64,000 nt of DNA, taken from assembly GCA_013398275.1 (NCBI GenBank), contig VZSE01009483.1, positions 2,334,931-2,398,930 of the forward strand, in the 5' to 3' direction. The translations under genes were made by a program, and so were the position numbers. The DNA comes from Promerops cafer. Taxonomy: Eukaryota > Chordata > Aves > Passeriformes > Nectariniidae. Under the pieces are notes generated by a model. That model had not been told where the DNA came from. It did no database searches and saw only the letters and a list, made by a program, of their open reading frames with translations. How positions within the stretch are numbered: the stretch's first letter is position 1; every line of letters begins with the position of its first letter. Below, piece after piece: positions 1-13,715 of the stretch.

Positions 1-3000
1 CAGAAAACAGATGTCTCCATGTCCTTTGCTGCCTTTTTTTCTTTTCTTTTTTTCAGCACTAACACTTGAGGCATATAAAGCCTGAAACAGGCAGGGGATT
101 TTCTTCTTTTTTGCCACTGTAGTTCCTTTAATGTCATCCTTTCTGCATTTTCTCTGCAAGGAAGCTCTCATGTTTTCCTTCAGGAAAAACAATGAATTTC
201 ACACTTTAAATTGCCACGCTATCCTCAATTTCTAAGTGATCTCAGTGGCAATGGCCAGCAGAGAAAATTCCCGTTTTTCACTGGGATGCAGCAGTGATGT
301 GACTGATGCCAGGCCCTTGTTTCTCCTCTCCAGGGATTTTGGTGGAAAACTTTCTGAATGAAGGCACTGCTGAAGCTCAAAAAGCCTGTGCTCTGCCCCT
401 CTCTTTCTTGCCTGCCTTAACAAGGCTCTGTGTCATTTCCTTCACATCTGCCCTCAGACACCACCAGCTGTGATGAGGAAGAAGCATTCTGAGAAAAACT
501 TTAAATTATATGTTACGATGTTTTAAAATATTTCACACCTTCAAAACAGGATTTCTGTCCTAATTTAAATCAGTCATCTGTGATGGGAAATGCATATGGT
601 CCAATATAAGAAGCCCAGACTAAGAGGCTGCAGAGTGGAGAAGGAAGATGTTTCGCTTATGTTTTTCAGAATCACAGCATATATACACCTCTTTGCAATC
701 ACAGTACGTGATTGTAGATGTTAATGTATTTTAGGCTTTTTTTTGGTTTGTTGTTTCATTTTAAGTCGGAGATTTCAACAGCTCTTATGGGAGATGCATG
801 TCCAGATCACCTTGGCTCTTGGGGCAAGTCACTTATTTTGATGGTGTTGTCTCCAACTACATCTTGTTACTACAGAGACTGCAACTTGTTACTACAGAAT
901 CAGTTTACACAATCAGCTGGTGAATAGTCCCACTGATATTAAAGGGGACAGAAACAAAAAAATTGGTATGGTTTGCTGTATGTGAACAAGAGCAGTGTAC
1001 TGAAGTCACATACAGGGGATAAATTCAGCATTTATAATTACATTTTTCATTAGGTTCAGTGTTGTATACTTAATGTGGCAGTGGAAAATGACTATAGATT
1101 TGGGTTTTGTTCAATTGCTTTGTGATTCCTGAATTGCTAATGTTGGGCTAAATCTTCAACTAGAGTAAACTGGCACAATTTGTAAAAATCAGTGTAGTTT
1201 TTTCCAGTGTACAGATGCTGAGAATCTCTGTTGTTGAATTTAAAGAGGATCCAACTGCCTCAAGTTCATGTAAGGCTAATATATGAGAAACAATAACTAA
1301 AATTACCCTTTATCTATGGAGAAGAATCTGCCCCACGTAGCCATAGTGGAAAACTGCTGTGTGACAGCACAGGAGACCCTATTTTTCACCCATATGCTGA
1401 AGTCAGTGTTGGCACAGCCTGGCCTGGGCACAGGGATACTGGTTTTCTAACTTTTCATCATATTCTCAGCCCTTCTACCTCCTTTCTTGGCTTCTTACTT
1501 ATTTCCTCCTATCCTGTCATCAATCACTTGCTGTTGGAAGGGCCATTTGTTAAGAGCCTCAAGCTGGATCTTGAGCCAGCAACATGAGCAAAATCAGAGT
1601 GCTTTAAAATGGCATTAATGAAGTTCTGAGCTAGCTGTGTTCAGGACAACAAATAGGCAATTATAACATTTAAATCACAATACTGAGTGATTCTGAAACA
1701 AATATAGAATTCTGGCAGACAAGGATTTTAAAAATGCAATCATGAGTATATTTTAGGAGCATTTTCATTACCCACTCATGGCTGAGCCATTAATTAAGTG
1801 TAAGGTCAGTCTCATCAGCTGACATGGATCACTGTGTTCTCCTGAGGTCTGCCAGCAGAGACTGGAAAGGATCTCCATCAGCACAGCTTCTGTCCACTCA
1901 CACTTTATAAAAACAATGGAGCAAAGTGGCAGAAGCTGTGTTTCAGTACCTTCCCATGCACCACATGAGATGATGGCCTACAGTTAGGATCTGAGGTAAT
2001 ACTTTCAAAAACACTCAAATGACTTGAGAAACTCACTTTTATCTTCAATCATGAACTAATTAATCAGATCACTAAACCACAGGTGGTTCACCCCGGGCAG
2101 AACTGTCTTTCTGAATTTTGGAAGATTGTCCCTTAAAGGGAACAATAAATGGGGAGGCTAGAGGCAACCTTTTAACAGCAGAGAATGGAGGTAGGAGACA
2201 TCTTGTTTTACAGAGCAATACAAATCTCTGGAGAGCAGCTGAACTGTCTGGAAGCTCCCTCATTTCTGTAGTCCTCTGTACTATCATGAAGGGTTATTGT
2301 GGGTCTGCACTCTCATATTCTGAATAATGAATCTCAAATAGTAACAGTGCAGTTATCAGTCAAGCTTCAGGTGCTGTATTTCTTTAAAGAGAAGAGGAGT
2401 TTCTTATTCTAATTTATGAGCATGCAAAGCCTAGCAATTTAAACTGGAGCTGCTAAAAAAGAACAAAAGGGTTTGTTCTTTTTAAATTCATACAATGAAA
2501 AGAAGTATTCTTAAGCTTCTTAAGAAGGCAAGAACTTAGTTCAGGACTTGTTGGTAGCTATCAGGTTTACAAAAGTAATGCATAATGTCCTGGTTATTCC
2601 ACTAATGATAATTTGTTAGCAGAAAAGAAATAAAATACTTAGAGCTCCATTAATTCAGTAGAAAGGGTCTTGACTTCAATTGATCAAGACTGTTTCTGAG
2701 CAAGGAAATGAATTTTACAGATGATAAATGGCTAAGTTACCCTTTGGGGAATCAGCCTGGCTGTAGTTTACAACCCAAGACCAGATGGTGCTGCAATGCA
2801 GATTTTGGGAAGCGTGGGAATGCCTGCTCACCTGCATGATGTGCCTGCTTCCACCAAACATGGGCAGTGTAGGCACATGATAGACCTGGAGCTTCCCAGG
2901 ACCACTGGTACTGCCTACTCACTCAGCTGTGCCTGGGAAAAATTGTGGCAAGAAACAGGCCCAAGGTCAGATGAATGCTCACGGCAGGCTGTGTATAGTC

Positions 3001-4789
3001 CCAGAACCACGGGCTGAGCTCCATCATGTTCTCCATCCTTTGCTAACACTGTCCTGCCCGCCACATTGTCTACTGTATCCTGAACTGCCTGTGTCACCTA
3101 CTGTTTATTTCCACTGGCAATGTGTTCCTTCCTTCCTCCTGCATCCACAGCTCCTCTGTTTCTCCATGAACCACACTCCTTGCCTTTCTTTTCTAGATTT
3201 CCCCCCCAGCTCCTTTTTCTGTCACTTTCCACCACACCTTCAGCTTGCTCTACACCTTCCACTTGCTCCTTCAGCACTTCCAGATATTTCCCTGGTGAAG
3301 CCCTGTGTTTCCCTCTGCCGTGAACTGCTCCCTTTTCCCTGCTTCATGACTCACAGCACCTGTGGCTGGTAATTAGGGAAAGTAAGTTAAAAAACATCCT
3401 TAGTTTGCTATCTAGCTTTTGTCTCACTTTGCAACCACTACAGGCTTATGAAGAGGATATTCTAAGAAAATTGAGGTATTGTAACGATTTTATCCTCTGC
3501 CTGTGACATTAAAAAATTAAATAAATAAATACCCCTCCCCCAGTAATGTGAAAGCTCAGGCTTGAGTAGAGGTAAGTGCCATTAAGTCTAATATATCTGA
3601 ACATTTTGGAAGAGAAAATAGAGACCATTTTTGAAACTGTGACTGCTGGCGAGCAGAGCAGTGTGGGGAAAAATAGGTAGAGCAGCAGGATTGCAGGCAA
3701 AGTGAGGAGGATTGGGAGATGAGTTCTGGGTGAGTGCAGAACAGCCCAAGGGATGGTCCCTGAGGCCAGGACACAGCACGAAAGAGCAGGAGAACTAAAG
3801 AAGGAGAGAAAATAGTAAGAAAAAATATATGTAGGCAACTGTAAAGAAAGCTACATAAACTGTGTATGACAAATCAGTCAAATTTAATCATCTGCATCCG
3901 ACTAGCTCTGTGCCTGCACAGCTACCTGTGCAGCATTCTCTAATATATTGCTCACACACAAGCACATAAATATTATTACATGCTGCCTGGAACAGAAGGG
4001 GTATTTTTAATACCTCAATTCTCCCCCACTATACCATCTTCCACATTTTTGCTTCTTTTCAGCATCAGGCAATTTCTCAAATGAAGCTGTGAGGAAGCAA
4101 GGAAGTACTGGTACTGGCCATATAGTGGGAATGCAGAAAGAATATGAAGCTATTAACACCTCAGCCTAGCATGAAGCCTAAAATGCCTGTCTGATAAATT
4201 CTGGTAAATTATGCTTAGGGAACCACCATGGATTTCAATTTGTTGGAGAGATATCCAAAAATGTCAGCATGAAGATATTTTATCTGAAATTCGTCTTCCT
4301 GTTTTGGATACTTGTGAAAATTGTCATTTGTACCAGTATTGTCTGTGTCAACAATGGTTCCCTGAGCCTGGACCATACATTAAATTACCCCTCAGAGATA
4401 GTCACACTGATTTTTTCCCCTTTTCCTCTAACGTCACTGAAAAATATTTTGAGTAGTACCATGTAGTAGGAAAAAAGTCTTAGCTGGTGAGCAGGCTTCT
4501 GAAGGTATTTAACAAGCTTGGAAAAGGCTCACCACAAATTCAGAAGATGCATGTTTCTGAAAACTGGTGATAGATCTCACCCCAGAGGCCATTTACAAGT
4601 TCCCCTTGGGGTGCTTAACCAAATGCAAATATTTTTGCTTTGACAGTAATTGCATACACCTCGGTTTCAGCTGCAGGTACCAGCAGTGCTGTGCTACTGG
4701 TGAAGCTGTTTCGTGGCAGGTAAGACCCCAGCAGATGCACCAATTACTTCACATACTGTTTACCCGCTTTTGGTGACATTGAGGCTAAC
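1..4789 (-). other. GRIA4: Intron downstream of flop (partial)
   Basis: Intron sequence following the flop donor. I searched both strands by eye for the flip cassette (NKWWYDKGECG plus a TPVNL start) and for the M4 exon (ALSLSNVAGVFYILVGG) and found neither. The stretch at 3020-3330 is pyrimidine-rich on the plus strand and gives a chance 147-codon open frame with a biased, meaningless composition. A short direct repeat (CTTGTTACTACAGA, two copies) sits near 862-900. No RNA gene or other gene is seen. Confidence 0.7.
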
Positions 4790-4904
4790 CTTGGAGTCAC
4801 CTCCCCCGCTGCCACATTCTCCTTTGTCGTACCACCATTTGTTTTTCAATTTGTCCAAGAGGCCTTGTTCATTCAGTTTTAAAACTGCGAGGTTAACAGC
4901 ATTT
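4790..4904 (-). CDS. GRIA4: GRIA4 flop cassette exon
   Basis: This 115-bp exon is the same size as family flip/flop cassettes. Its first base completes the Arg codon left by exon 13, then the frame reads NAVNLAVLKLNEQGLLDKLK, NKWWYDKGECG and SGGGDSK. NAV, LNEQGLL and GGGDS are flop-specific; flip has TPV, a different helix and a KDSGS ending. It encodes the S2 segment at the LBD dimer interface, and flop generally gives faster desensitisation. The cysteine in GEC closes the S2 disulfide with exon 13. The acceptor is ...TCGTTTCAAG, with a poor pyrimidine tract, and the donor GTTAGC is weak, both suited to regulated inclusion. Confidence 0.95.
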
Positions 4905-7900
4905 CTTGAAACGATAAAACATATTTTGTAAGAAACTGCACAGCTGTTAAGATGTTAGAAGGAATGAGGACTTAAGCTGTTTATAAGCTTGATCCACACA
5001 CTAAATAAACCTCTCATTTCCATATTTCAAAGCCCTTGGCAGCACAAATAATTGTGGTTACTTCCAAATGTGAAAAATGTGTTTCCAGTTCTAGAAACGA
5101 TTTTCCAAACAGCTTTGAATTTAATGCAAAAATTCTATCAACCAACCCAAACTATTTTTGCAAAATGATGATAAAACTCTGCCTGGAATTAAAAATGATT
5201 TACACAGATTTATTTGAATCTATATTTAAAGTATGTTCATTGTGGGCCCGGGCTGTTTTTTCAAGCAGATGAGAAAATGTATCCCCACGTACTAAAGAGG
5301 CAAGATCCAGACTGCCTGTGCTAGACGCTGCCAGTCGCTGTGTCGCTGCAGTTCTGACATGAAGCACTTCAGACTGATCCTGCACGAGCTAAGGATTAGG
5401 GCTGCAGAAACAGGCTGTGGGAGGAAGAGCTGAGGAGGACTAACAGCTCACACGCTGACTAAGATGCTGTCCAGAGCCAGTCAATAGAAAGAACTGGACA
5501 AAAGCGTCCAGAGGTCTGTCTGTCTGCAGCCCTGCTGGTGGCACATGTGTACATATGGGATGCAGGCTCTAGAGTCCTCCTCCCTTTGCACATTAGAGAC
5601 TTAGCTGAAAGGCAAGACCTGGGGTCTAACTTAGTGGTATGACTGCAGGGACTGCCCTGTTGTTCTGGGAGAGCACCCTGTGTCCCAGCCCAAGGAGCAC
5701 CTGACGAGTGGAGGAGGAAGGTGGTGATGAAGCGTGTCTGCACTGGGGAAACCTGGGAACAGCGTGGCCAAACTGAAGCTCAAGCACTGTTGGAAGAGAA
5801 AAGCCAGCCAGTTCGCTAAGTGCTGAGAGATAAGAAGGTTTTTTGGACATCCTGAGGACCCAAGATACAAGGAGATTTTTTAAACATCCTGAGGATTTTC
5901 TCTGGAGTGTTTATACATGTTATGCTACCACGGGATGAAAGACGAACCCTGCTCTGCTAGCAGCACAGTGGCATGGGCACAACAGACTGAAAGGGGGTCT
6001 GTGAGCCTGGTGTCCTCCATATAGTGTTTAAATGCTCTTTTTTTCAGATGATAGAAATACCTGAGAGAGACTTTGGATCTGTGCAGGCAGAGGGGCATTG
6101 CCAATGTGAAGGCTAAAGCACAGAACCACCACTTCTGTAGGAAATCAAGGTGGCTGGAATTGTACTGAAACTCAGCCAAGAACTAGGACACAGCTTGTCC
6201 TAGGATGAAGTTGCTTCTGTGCATGCTCAGAGGTTTTTCTTTAGATGTCCAGAGAGCATCAGCACTGGATGGCAGTGGTTAGACAGTGTAGACCACCATA
6301 CAAACCCAAATGTAAGGCATCTGGATTTATGATAGTGACTATAGCCACTATATAACATTTTAAAATTAGCTGGTAACTAATCTGCCAAGGTATTTATGCA
6401 GACTTCATCATGCCCAAAGGAAACTTTGCACTTGTTTAAGTGTATGACTTCCTATCTGTATTACTAAGACCCTAAACAGTCACATATCCTAATGATACAC
6501 AACTACATGGGTATCAGTAAAATTGTATCTTCCTATTTTTATGTCCAGAGGTCCCTAGTGCATCCATGCCTACCAGAAATGTACACTCTCTCTGATGGGT
6601 GTCTGCCCAAGCTTGCTTGTGGCTCTGCAGAGGCACATGGAGCAGTGGCAGAGCTCATCTCCAAAGTATTTGAGAGGTGTCAGTAGCTTAACTACTGCTC
6701 TTTGGGGATGATAAGGGGTTGAGAAAGATAGAGTTTCGCTGTCTGAATTTTATTTATGCTCTTAAGACCTATCTGTCAGGACTGAGGGATATGGGAGAAG
6801 GGGCTATGACAAGAACTATGACTATCAATAGCATTCTCACTTCAACGAGAGGATGCAATACCTTCAGAGCACTCGGAGAAGGGCCAGGTAGAGATCCTCT
6901 GGCAGCAGGGCTCTGTCAAACCATATGGCACTAGAAGACACTGGGGTTTGTGATTCAGCCTCTCTAGAGATGGCTGATCTCTCATCTCTGGTGGTCCTTT
7001 CTGGTCTTAGAATGGAATTTTTTCTGTTATTAAGAGAGAGACCTTTCTGGCAACCAGGTACAGATAATGGTACTTCACAGCTTATGGAGAGTCCTTTACT
7101 ACACTGGTCCATCTGTGGGACAAATGTCAGCTTCAGGACAAACCTTTACTGTCTTCTGGAAACAGCTTTTCATAAAGCTCCTCCTGGATGAAAGACAGGT
7201 CCTTGCTGGCCGGCCATGAAGTTTGGAAACTACTTGTGTGTAGATCTGATGTTACCTAACTTCACTGCAGTTAGACTTATATGAGATTTTCAATAGAGAT
7301 AAAGTAATTGCTTGTCTGTCCCTGAAAGTGAAAATGAGAACTGTAGGCTGTAGTGGGAGTGATAACAGACTGCTCTCGGTGGATAAATCTTTAAGGGGAA
7401 TTTAGCAGCCACGCTGACAAATGTGATTTTGTATAAGTGCTCTAATTATGGTTCACACTCCAGAGGGAAAGAAGCAATTGCAAAATTGGAATGAAATTGT
7501 TCATTTGTCCCTTTTGTTCTTGGAAGCAATTGCTTTTGAACCAGTCATATTTACTACAGATTTTTCATACTCAGCTTTTCATTACAAAGCCTGTGCTTTC
7601 AGTCTGTTTGCCCCATTCAGAAAGGTAACTGTGTGGTCAGCCTTGCCACTTAACAGACAGATTTCCAGTACACTAAACATAAATGTTACCTTTTTAAGGA
7701 CATTGGGACTGGGCCATAGATGAAAGATTATCCTGGATAACACATTTCTTTGATGCTAAACAACATTACCTATTCTGAAAATCGCTTAGATAATATATCT
7801 GGAGCCTGCTGTCTACAAAGTCAATGTCAAAACTCCTTCTGGCTTCAACAGGATCCAACCCAAGGTCTAATTGAATGCTGCTATGTCACATTGTCACACT

Positions 7901-10900
7901 GGGCAGCAATAATACAAGCAGCTTCTTTGACAGTTCTACAGATGCAGGCAGGATTGATCACTCCCACAAAAAATGAATGTATCTCAAGGAATATCACTAA
8001 CTCTCAATTCAACAAGCCACTTAATCTCAGTCTGATTTTAAAGCAGATGGGAAGCCCTATCAATCTGTCTATCTGAAAAAAGCATCTTCAAACCATTTCC
8101 TCTGAGCTGTAGTCTCTCAAGTGTGAACATTAAAACTCAGCAAATTAGACAAAGTCCTTATGCTAAAATCCTTAGAAAGGTTTTTTCTTTTCAATCTTTA
8201 TCTTATTTTGGGTGAAGATGTTACCTGATAATTTACAACTTTTTTTTTTCAAGTTAATGTCTACTTACACCTTTCATTTGGATATTCCAAGATTAATTAA
8301 AAACAAGTAGGTGATGTCTTTGACAACTAATATAAGTTTTCATGTTTAATTTTCATGTTGAAGGGAAAGAGCTTTCTCACTAGCCAAATGTTTAAATTTA
8401 TCTTTCAAAGCATTAAAGATTATCAAGGAAAACTTTCCCACAGTCATTTAGAGAAGCTGCAGCTGGTTGATAGTAATCTTAGAGTAATAAATAAATGAAA
8501 CCCATTCATGAGAGGGTTATTTAGCTGGGTTATTAGCCATATCCATAGACAGTTTCACAACACAATAGAGAAATGAAAATAAAAAGTATGAAGAAGTAAA
8601 TGTGGATTTAAGCTGCAATCGTCACTCTGAAATTAAACTGTATTGTTTATAAATGTAACACATTATTGTCCTCATGTCTAGTAGGCCATGTAAAACCAGG
8701 TTAGTTTCACACTGCTTTCTCTGTTGCTTTGTTATCCAGGTCCATCTCAACACGTGGAAATAAATAATTTCCCTCTGTTCAGCAAAACACAGAGAACCTT
8801 TGCTCAACACTGCTGTACCTCCCAAGCAGGTTATAACTGAAAGCCTAAAATATGCAATGGTGACTGCATTGAAAATTATATACCGAGACCTCAGAGCACC
8901 TCAGATCACGCACACTCATCTTAGACAGTGCTTCGTTCTGCCACAGAGGAAGGCATTTGAAAACCTGGGTCTCCATGGCAGAAACTTTTCTTTCATCTTA
9001 AAAAATAGGACTGTATCCTCAATACCACACTTAGTCCAAACTCCCACCAAAGACAATGTATTCCTCAATACAGGAACTGACGTCTTTGCAAGGGTCAGGG
9101 TTTAATAGCAGAAAGCAGGCAAGGGCTTTAATATTTGACTCTTAATCCTTGGTGTCACTGCACAGTCCTGCCTTTTCCATTACTCCGAAGAAAACAGAGT
9201 CTTCGCACGCAACAGTCAAGCTTCAGACAAAACTGTAGCCCTCACTTCACAAGTACTTGGATGCATGGACAGTGATTTCAATGTATGGATCACAGCTATT
9301 TTTAACCAGTCTTTAGAATCACAGTATAAAAAACGTGATGAGAATGAAATCACTTTCACTCATTTAAAATCACTGTCCATCGCCCTATAAATAAAGAGTA
9401 GTAAGCAGTTTAAAGCATTAATTACTATCCCTTCTTTTTTTCAGAAGAGTCCATCTGTGCTTTAGATATGCCTTACACAGTTATCAAAAGATAAAACTGC
9501 ACAGACAGATGACTATCCAGTCCCTTGCAAAATAACATCAGCGATTGCAAACAGATACCTCATTTGTCACCCAAAAGAATTGCAGCAGGGTGTTTGCCCA
9601 AAGACCAGGGAAGCCAGCAGAGGTTTGCTTTGGCTTCCAGTGAGCTTGGATCACATCAATGGTTAGCAGTTGACCCATCTGTTGGACTTTAGTCTGTGAG
9701 AAGCAGTGAGGGAGGCATGCAACAAATGACCTGAACACCATGGTGCACCACACTGGTACCCAGCTCATGTACATGCTCAACCCCAGAAGAGGCATTTCCA
9801 CAGCTGGTAAAGACACACACAGAGGTCCTTGCACCACAAAGGAATGAGACAGAGGTCCAGGCTAGGGACCAACATGGCCAGCATCACAAGCACTGCTGGA
9901 AATCTGAGACAGTCATAGCAGTACATCATGAAAAGGAACACAAAATTTTGCCTAATGCAACATTTTCAACATCAATTTCAGCACAGCAACTCATCACTCC
10001 TTAGAAATCAGGAACTAAAACATGGAATGCACTCTGCTCAGTAAGATCAAGCCTTTTCTCACAGCCTAATGCCCAGAGCTTGAATATACACAACAGATAG
10101 AAAAGGCTCTCTCCAGCCTAGTTAGGCTGAATATGTATCCAGATGTTTGTTTACTTGTATACAAATATGTATACTCTCAGCCACAGCTGCTTTTCATTTA
10201 AATCATTCAGTTTCCAAAATCTCTGGATGCACCAAGGTTCACAGGATGGGTGGAAAGCACCACCCATCTGCACCATTCAGCAACATCCCCAAATGCAATT
10301 CCAAGGACTCAGCCTTGGCCTGGTTCATGGAGACTGCCTCCATGAAGTACAGTCTCAGAATATCTGCTTTTGAATACTAAATACTGAGTACTGGCATAAA
10401 GGCACAGACAGGTACCTAAGTACTCATTACAACAAAGGCAGGATCTCTGCTGTAGGCATTTAATAACAATATTTTAGGCAGCGGGTAGATCTTTGCCAGG
10501 AAAACTTAAATGTCTTAGCTATTTAAACAGCTTTGACATTTTCCTGAATCCCCTTCCTGAACTTAGTCTCATAAATTCTGTGTAACTGGCATGCTAGATA
10601 GCAAAAATACTTCCCTGCATCCTGGGCAGATTCTTAGAACAGTTCTGCAGTTATTATCACAGATGGCGGCACTGTTGTTTCACTGCTAGAGTTGAGGATG
10701 TTGTTCACTTGCAATAATGAACGAGCAAGATGTGCAAAAATAACGTGACTGGCTAATGAGACCCTGCATACACGAAAACAGCCTTGTTTAAATTGCAGCC
10801 ATACTGTACAGCCCATCGTCCCAGAAATGCTGGGGACACTGCTGCAGCTGCCGGGGCAAAAGCAGAGCAGAGACCCCAACCCTCCAAAAGGCTTTTCACA

Positions 10901-13511
10901 AATCATTCCCACAAGGCATTTCAAAGTCTCAGAAATCGCTCTGACTTAGAAGTCACGTGGTACAGAGAGATGGCATCTCTGGTTAACCTCAGGTTCTCTG
11001 AACATACAAGAAAGTTCAACAAGGAATACTGAATGTTATATGAACAAAGCTCCATAGGTGGGCCATACGTGAGGCATGGACCAACTGGCAAAATACAGAG
11101 GCTTCCTTTCTATTTCGATAAAATACACGGCCACATTGCCCTGTAAGTTTGTTGCACGTATATGCCTATATAACTGGTGCCTGTAAAGAAGGAGGGATCA
11201 GCAAACTACTGTACAATGGGAAGTAAAACCACAGATGTGGTGGTGCATCACGACTAAAGGAACAAGCTTTCCTGAGGCTGCAGTATCACAGCCAGTGTTG
11301 GCAAGTGATGATGTGTCTCAAGCAACCCCAAGCTCAGTTTCTACTTTGCACTTTGGATGTCTTTCCCTGCAGCTACCTGCTGGTGCAGCCATCATGCAGA
11401 CTAGCCCCCGGGCACTCCTGGCACAGGCTGGAGGGCTTCCTCCCTCAGGACAAGGCAGAGAGGGTGCTCGGTGAAGCCAAGGTCAGTGACCTTATTTCAG
11501 TGATGTGAATTGCAGTTATTCTCTTGTGATCTAATCTGTATGCAGCCCAGGTGGCTTGGGAAGAGGAGGACACAGCTGCCAGGAGCCTCTCCTCATCCCC
11601 CCAGCCTAGCGCTTCCTGGATGCAGCTGAGGATCTGTCTTAAATGTGCTTAGCGAAACACAAGTGGGTGCATTTTTATAGCTTGTATATATCATCCATTC
11701 AAATAATTTTTTAACAGGAAAAAATTAAAATGCAACCTTACCAAGCAAAAAATTAAGACCTGCACATCTTTTGAGCTGTTTATTTTATCCATGTTTTGAA
11801 AAGCACTGATGGCAGATTGTAACACGACACAAATGTAGTGCGGTTTAAGGGTGTTTGACAATTCATCAAGAGAAATTAAGTGTAAAGCTGCATGGCACTG
11901 CTGAATATGTTTAATAAATTACGAATGAAACAAGCACTCTGTTAATGAGGAAGATGTAGCCAAAGCTTACATCACTGTGTACTCAGAAGGCTTGAAGAAT
12001 CAATAACATAAATATTAAAAAGAAGAGCTAATGCTTCGTGCAACATTTTTACAAGAAAAATAACCTAAACTTTAAGGACAAAAGGCCTGCTTTAAAAGCA
12101 TGTCCTCTTAAAAACATTTAAGATCTTACAGGGGAAATATTTTTACTTGGATTTATAAAGGTTTGCATGCTGTCATGTTACTTGTATGAAAAAAACTGTA
12201 TTCAAATACTGAAGCACAGGAGTAATCAAAAATTTTTCACATGTTATTTCGAACAAAATAGAGTCCTTGGCACTTGCTGTCATAACTTGGCCAGCATTTA
12301 TATTAAATGAAGAACTGCTAGTATTCATGTTGTGAGTCTTCATAATATACTAGCTCTTCTGCAGTGGGTCTCTCAGGCTTTTCTGCTAAGCTCCTCCATT
12401 TCTGTACTCATGCTTATCAAAAAAAGGACGTGATCAGGCATCTCAGCTGAATGCTCAGGTCCAGCTCAGGACCCACCAGAAGAGTGAATGCCTCCTGAAT
12501 TCCATCTTGTAAAATTCACATACCTCTGCCCTGAAGAACTGACTGGTCTGTAGAAAGCCAAAGTATTGCAAAAAAAGCTCTGGGCAGGTTCTGTGCTGCA
12601 TTAGAAGCTGAAGTCTTTTAAAAACATTATTTTAAAATCCCCTGTCCAACTGCATTTAAAACACCTCTTACAGAAAAATATAGCAAAATATTAGTCAAAC
12701 AATAAGTTTAAAGTATTTTTACAAGAATATATGTTTATTCCTATCTATTTACAGATTGGAAATTTACAGCAGTGCTCAGATACTTTTCAATTGTGGCTAA
12801 TTTAAAAAGTATAGCCCTCTTCATTTAGCCATCCAAGTAAGATGGTTCATTTCCAGGGGCAGTGAGTATTTACAGCTTCTATGTATATCCTAAGTATAGT
12901 ACACAGTCTAGTTCCTCGAGCTGAGCTTTGTAAACAAATATGAGCCAAACTGACACCTTGAGGATCAGCAGGAGCTCCAATTAATGGGAGACCCACTGCT
13001 GCTAAAAATTGCCATAGCTACTTTGAATTCAAAGAGGTTCTGACAATTTACACCAGCTAGAGGTCTGATGACTGTAGTTTAAAATATTTATATAGATTGA
13101 AAGCTGTTTTGCAGCAAGATATTCCAATTACAGTATGCAAACACTTCTTGGCACAAGCAATTAAATATATATTGTGCATGTGTAAAAACAACAGCAGTTG
13201 ACCTGGGATTGCAACTCAGCTTGTTTCTCTGTTTTATACAAAGCTTTGCTGTAAATAAAAAACACATGAAATTGTCCCCAGAGAAACTGTTCATATTGGT
13301 TCAGTACACAGTCTTTAGCAGCAGCAGAAATGCTAGTTTCTCCCAACTCTGAGCTATTTTAATTTTTGCTAACAACTACCTAATCCTGTTCTCATTGAGC
13401 AGTGCATTTTTTTAAGCACAATTTTTCTTGCTGGTTCCAGCATAAGCAGGATTATGTGAATAGGCTGCTGCAGTCCATCACCTGCAAATCAGAATACATG
13501 TTTTAAAGCCT

Positions 13512-13715
13512 TAGAATCATGGAGTCATAGAATGGTTTGGGTTGGAAGGGACCTTAAAGATCATCTAGTTCCAGCTCCCCTGCCATGGGCGAGGGACACC
13601 TTCCACTAGACCAGGTTGCTCAAAGCCCCATCCAAACCAGCCTTGAACACTTCTGGGGATGGGGTGTCCACAACAAGGCTGGGTAACCTGTGCCAGTGTC
13701 TCACCACCCTCAGCA
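13512..13715 (-). mobile_element. CR1 LINE, 3' fragment
   Basis: On the plus strand it starts AGAATCATGGAGTCATAGAATGG, the reverse complement of the CR1 ATTCTATG-type tail, and continues with GGTTGGAAGGGACCTTAAAG and the paired-rule text GACACCTTCCACTAGACCAGG. This is typical avian CR1 3' sequence in minus orientation. It is truncated at its 5' end like nearly all CR1 copies and has no coding capacity. Confidence 0.92.

Noticed and set aside
1500..1570. CCATTTGTT word tested as a trace of the flip exon
   Set aside because: Flanking bases do not encode NKWWYDKGECG or any part of flip.
2929..3372. 147-codon plus-strand open frame
   Set aside because: It lies in a pyrimidine-rich intron stretch. 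The product is rich in Pro, Leu, Ser and Cys from CT-rich sequence, and it has no domain or splice context.
7448..8076. Two adjacent plus-strand frames (91 and 108 codons)
   Set aside because: Composition is not coding-like, there are no motifs, and no splice logic links them.
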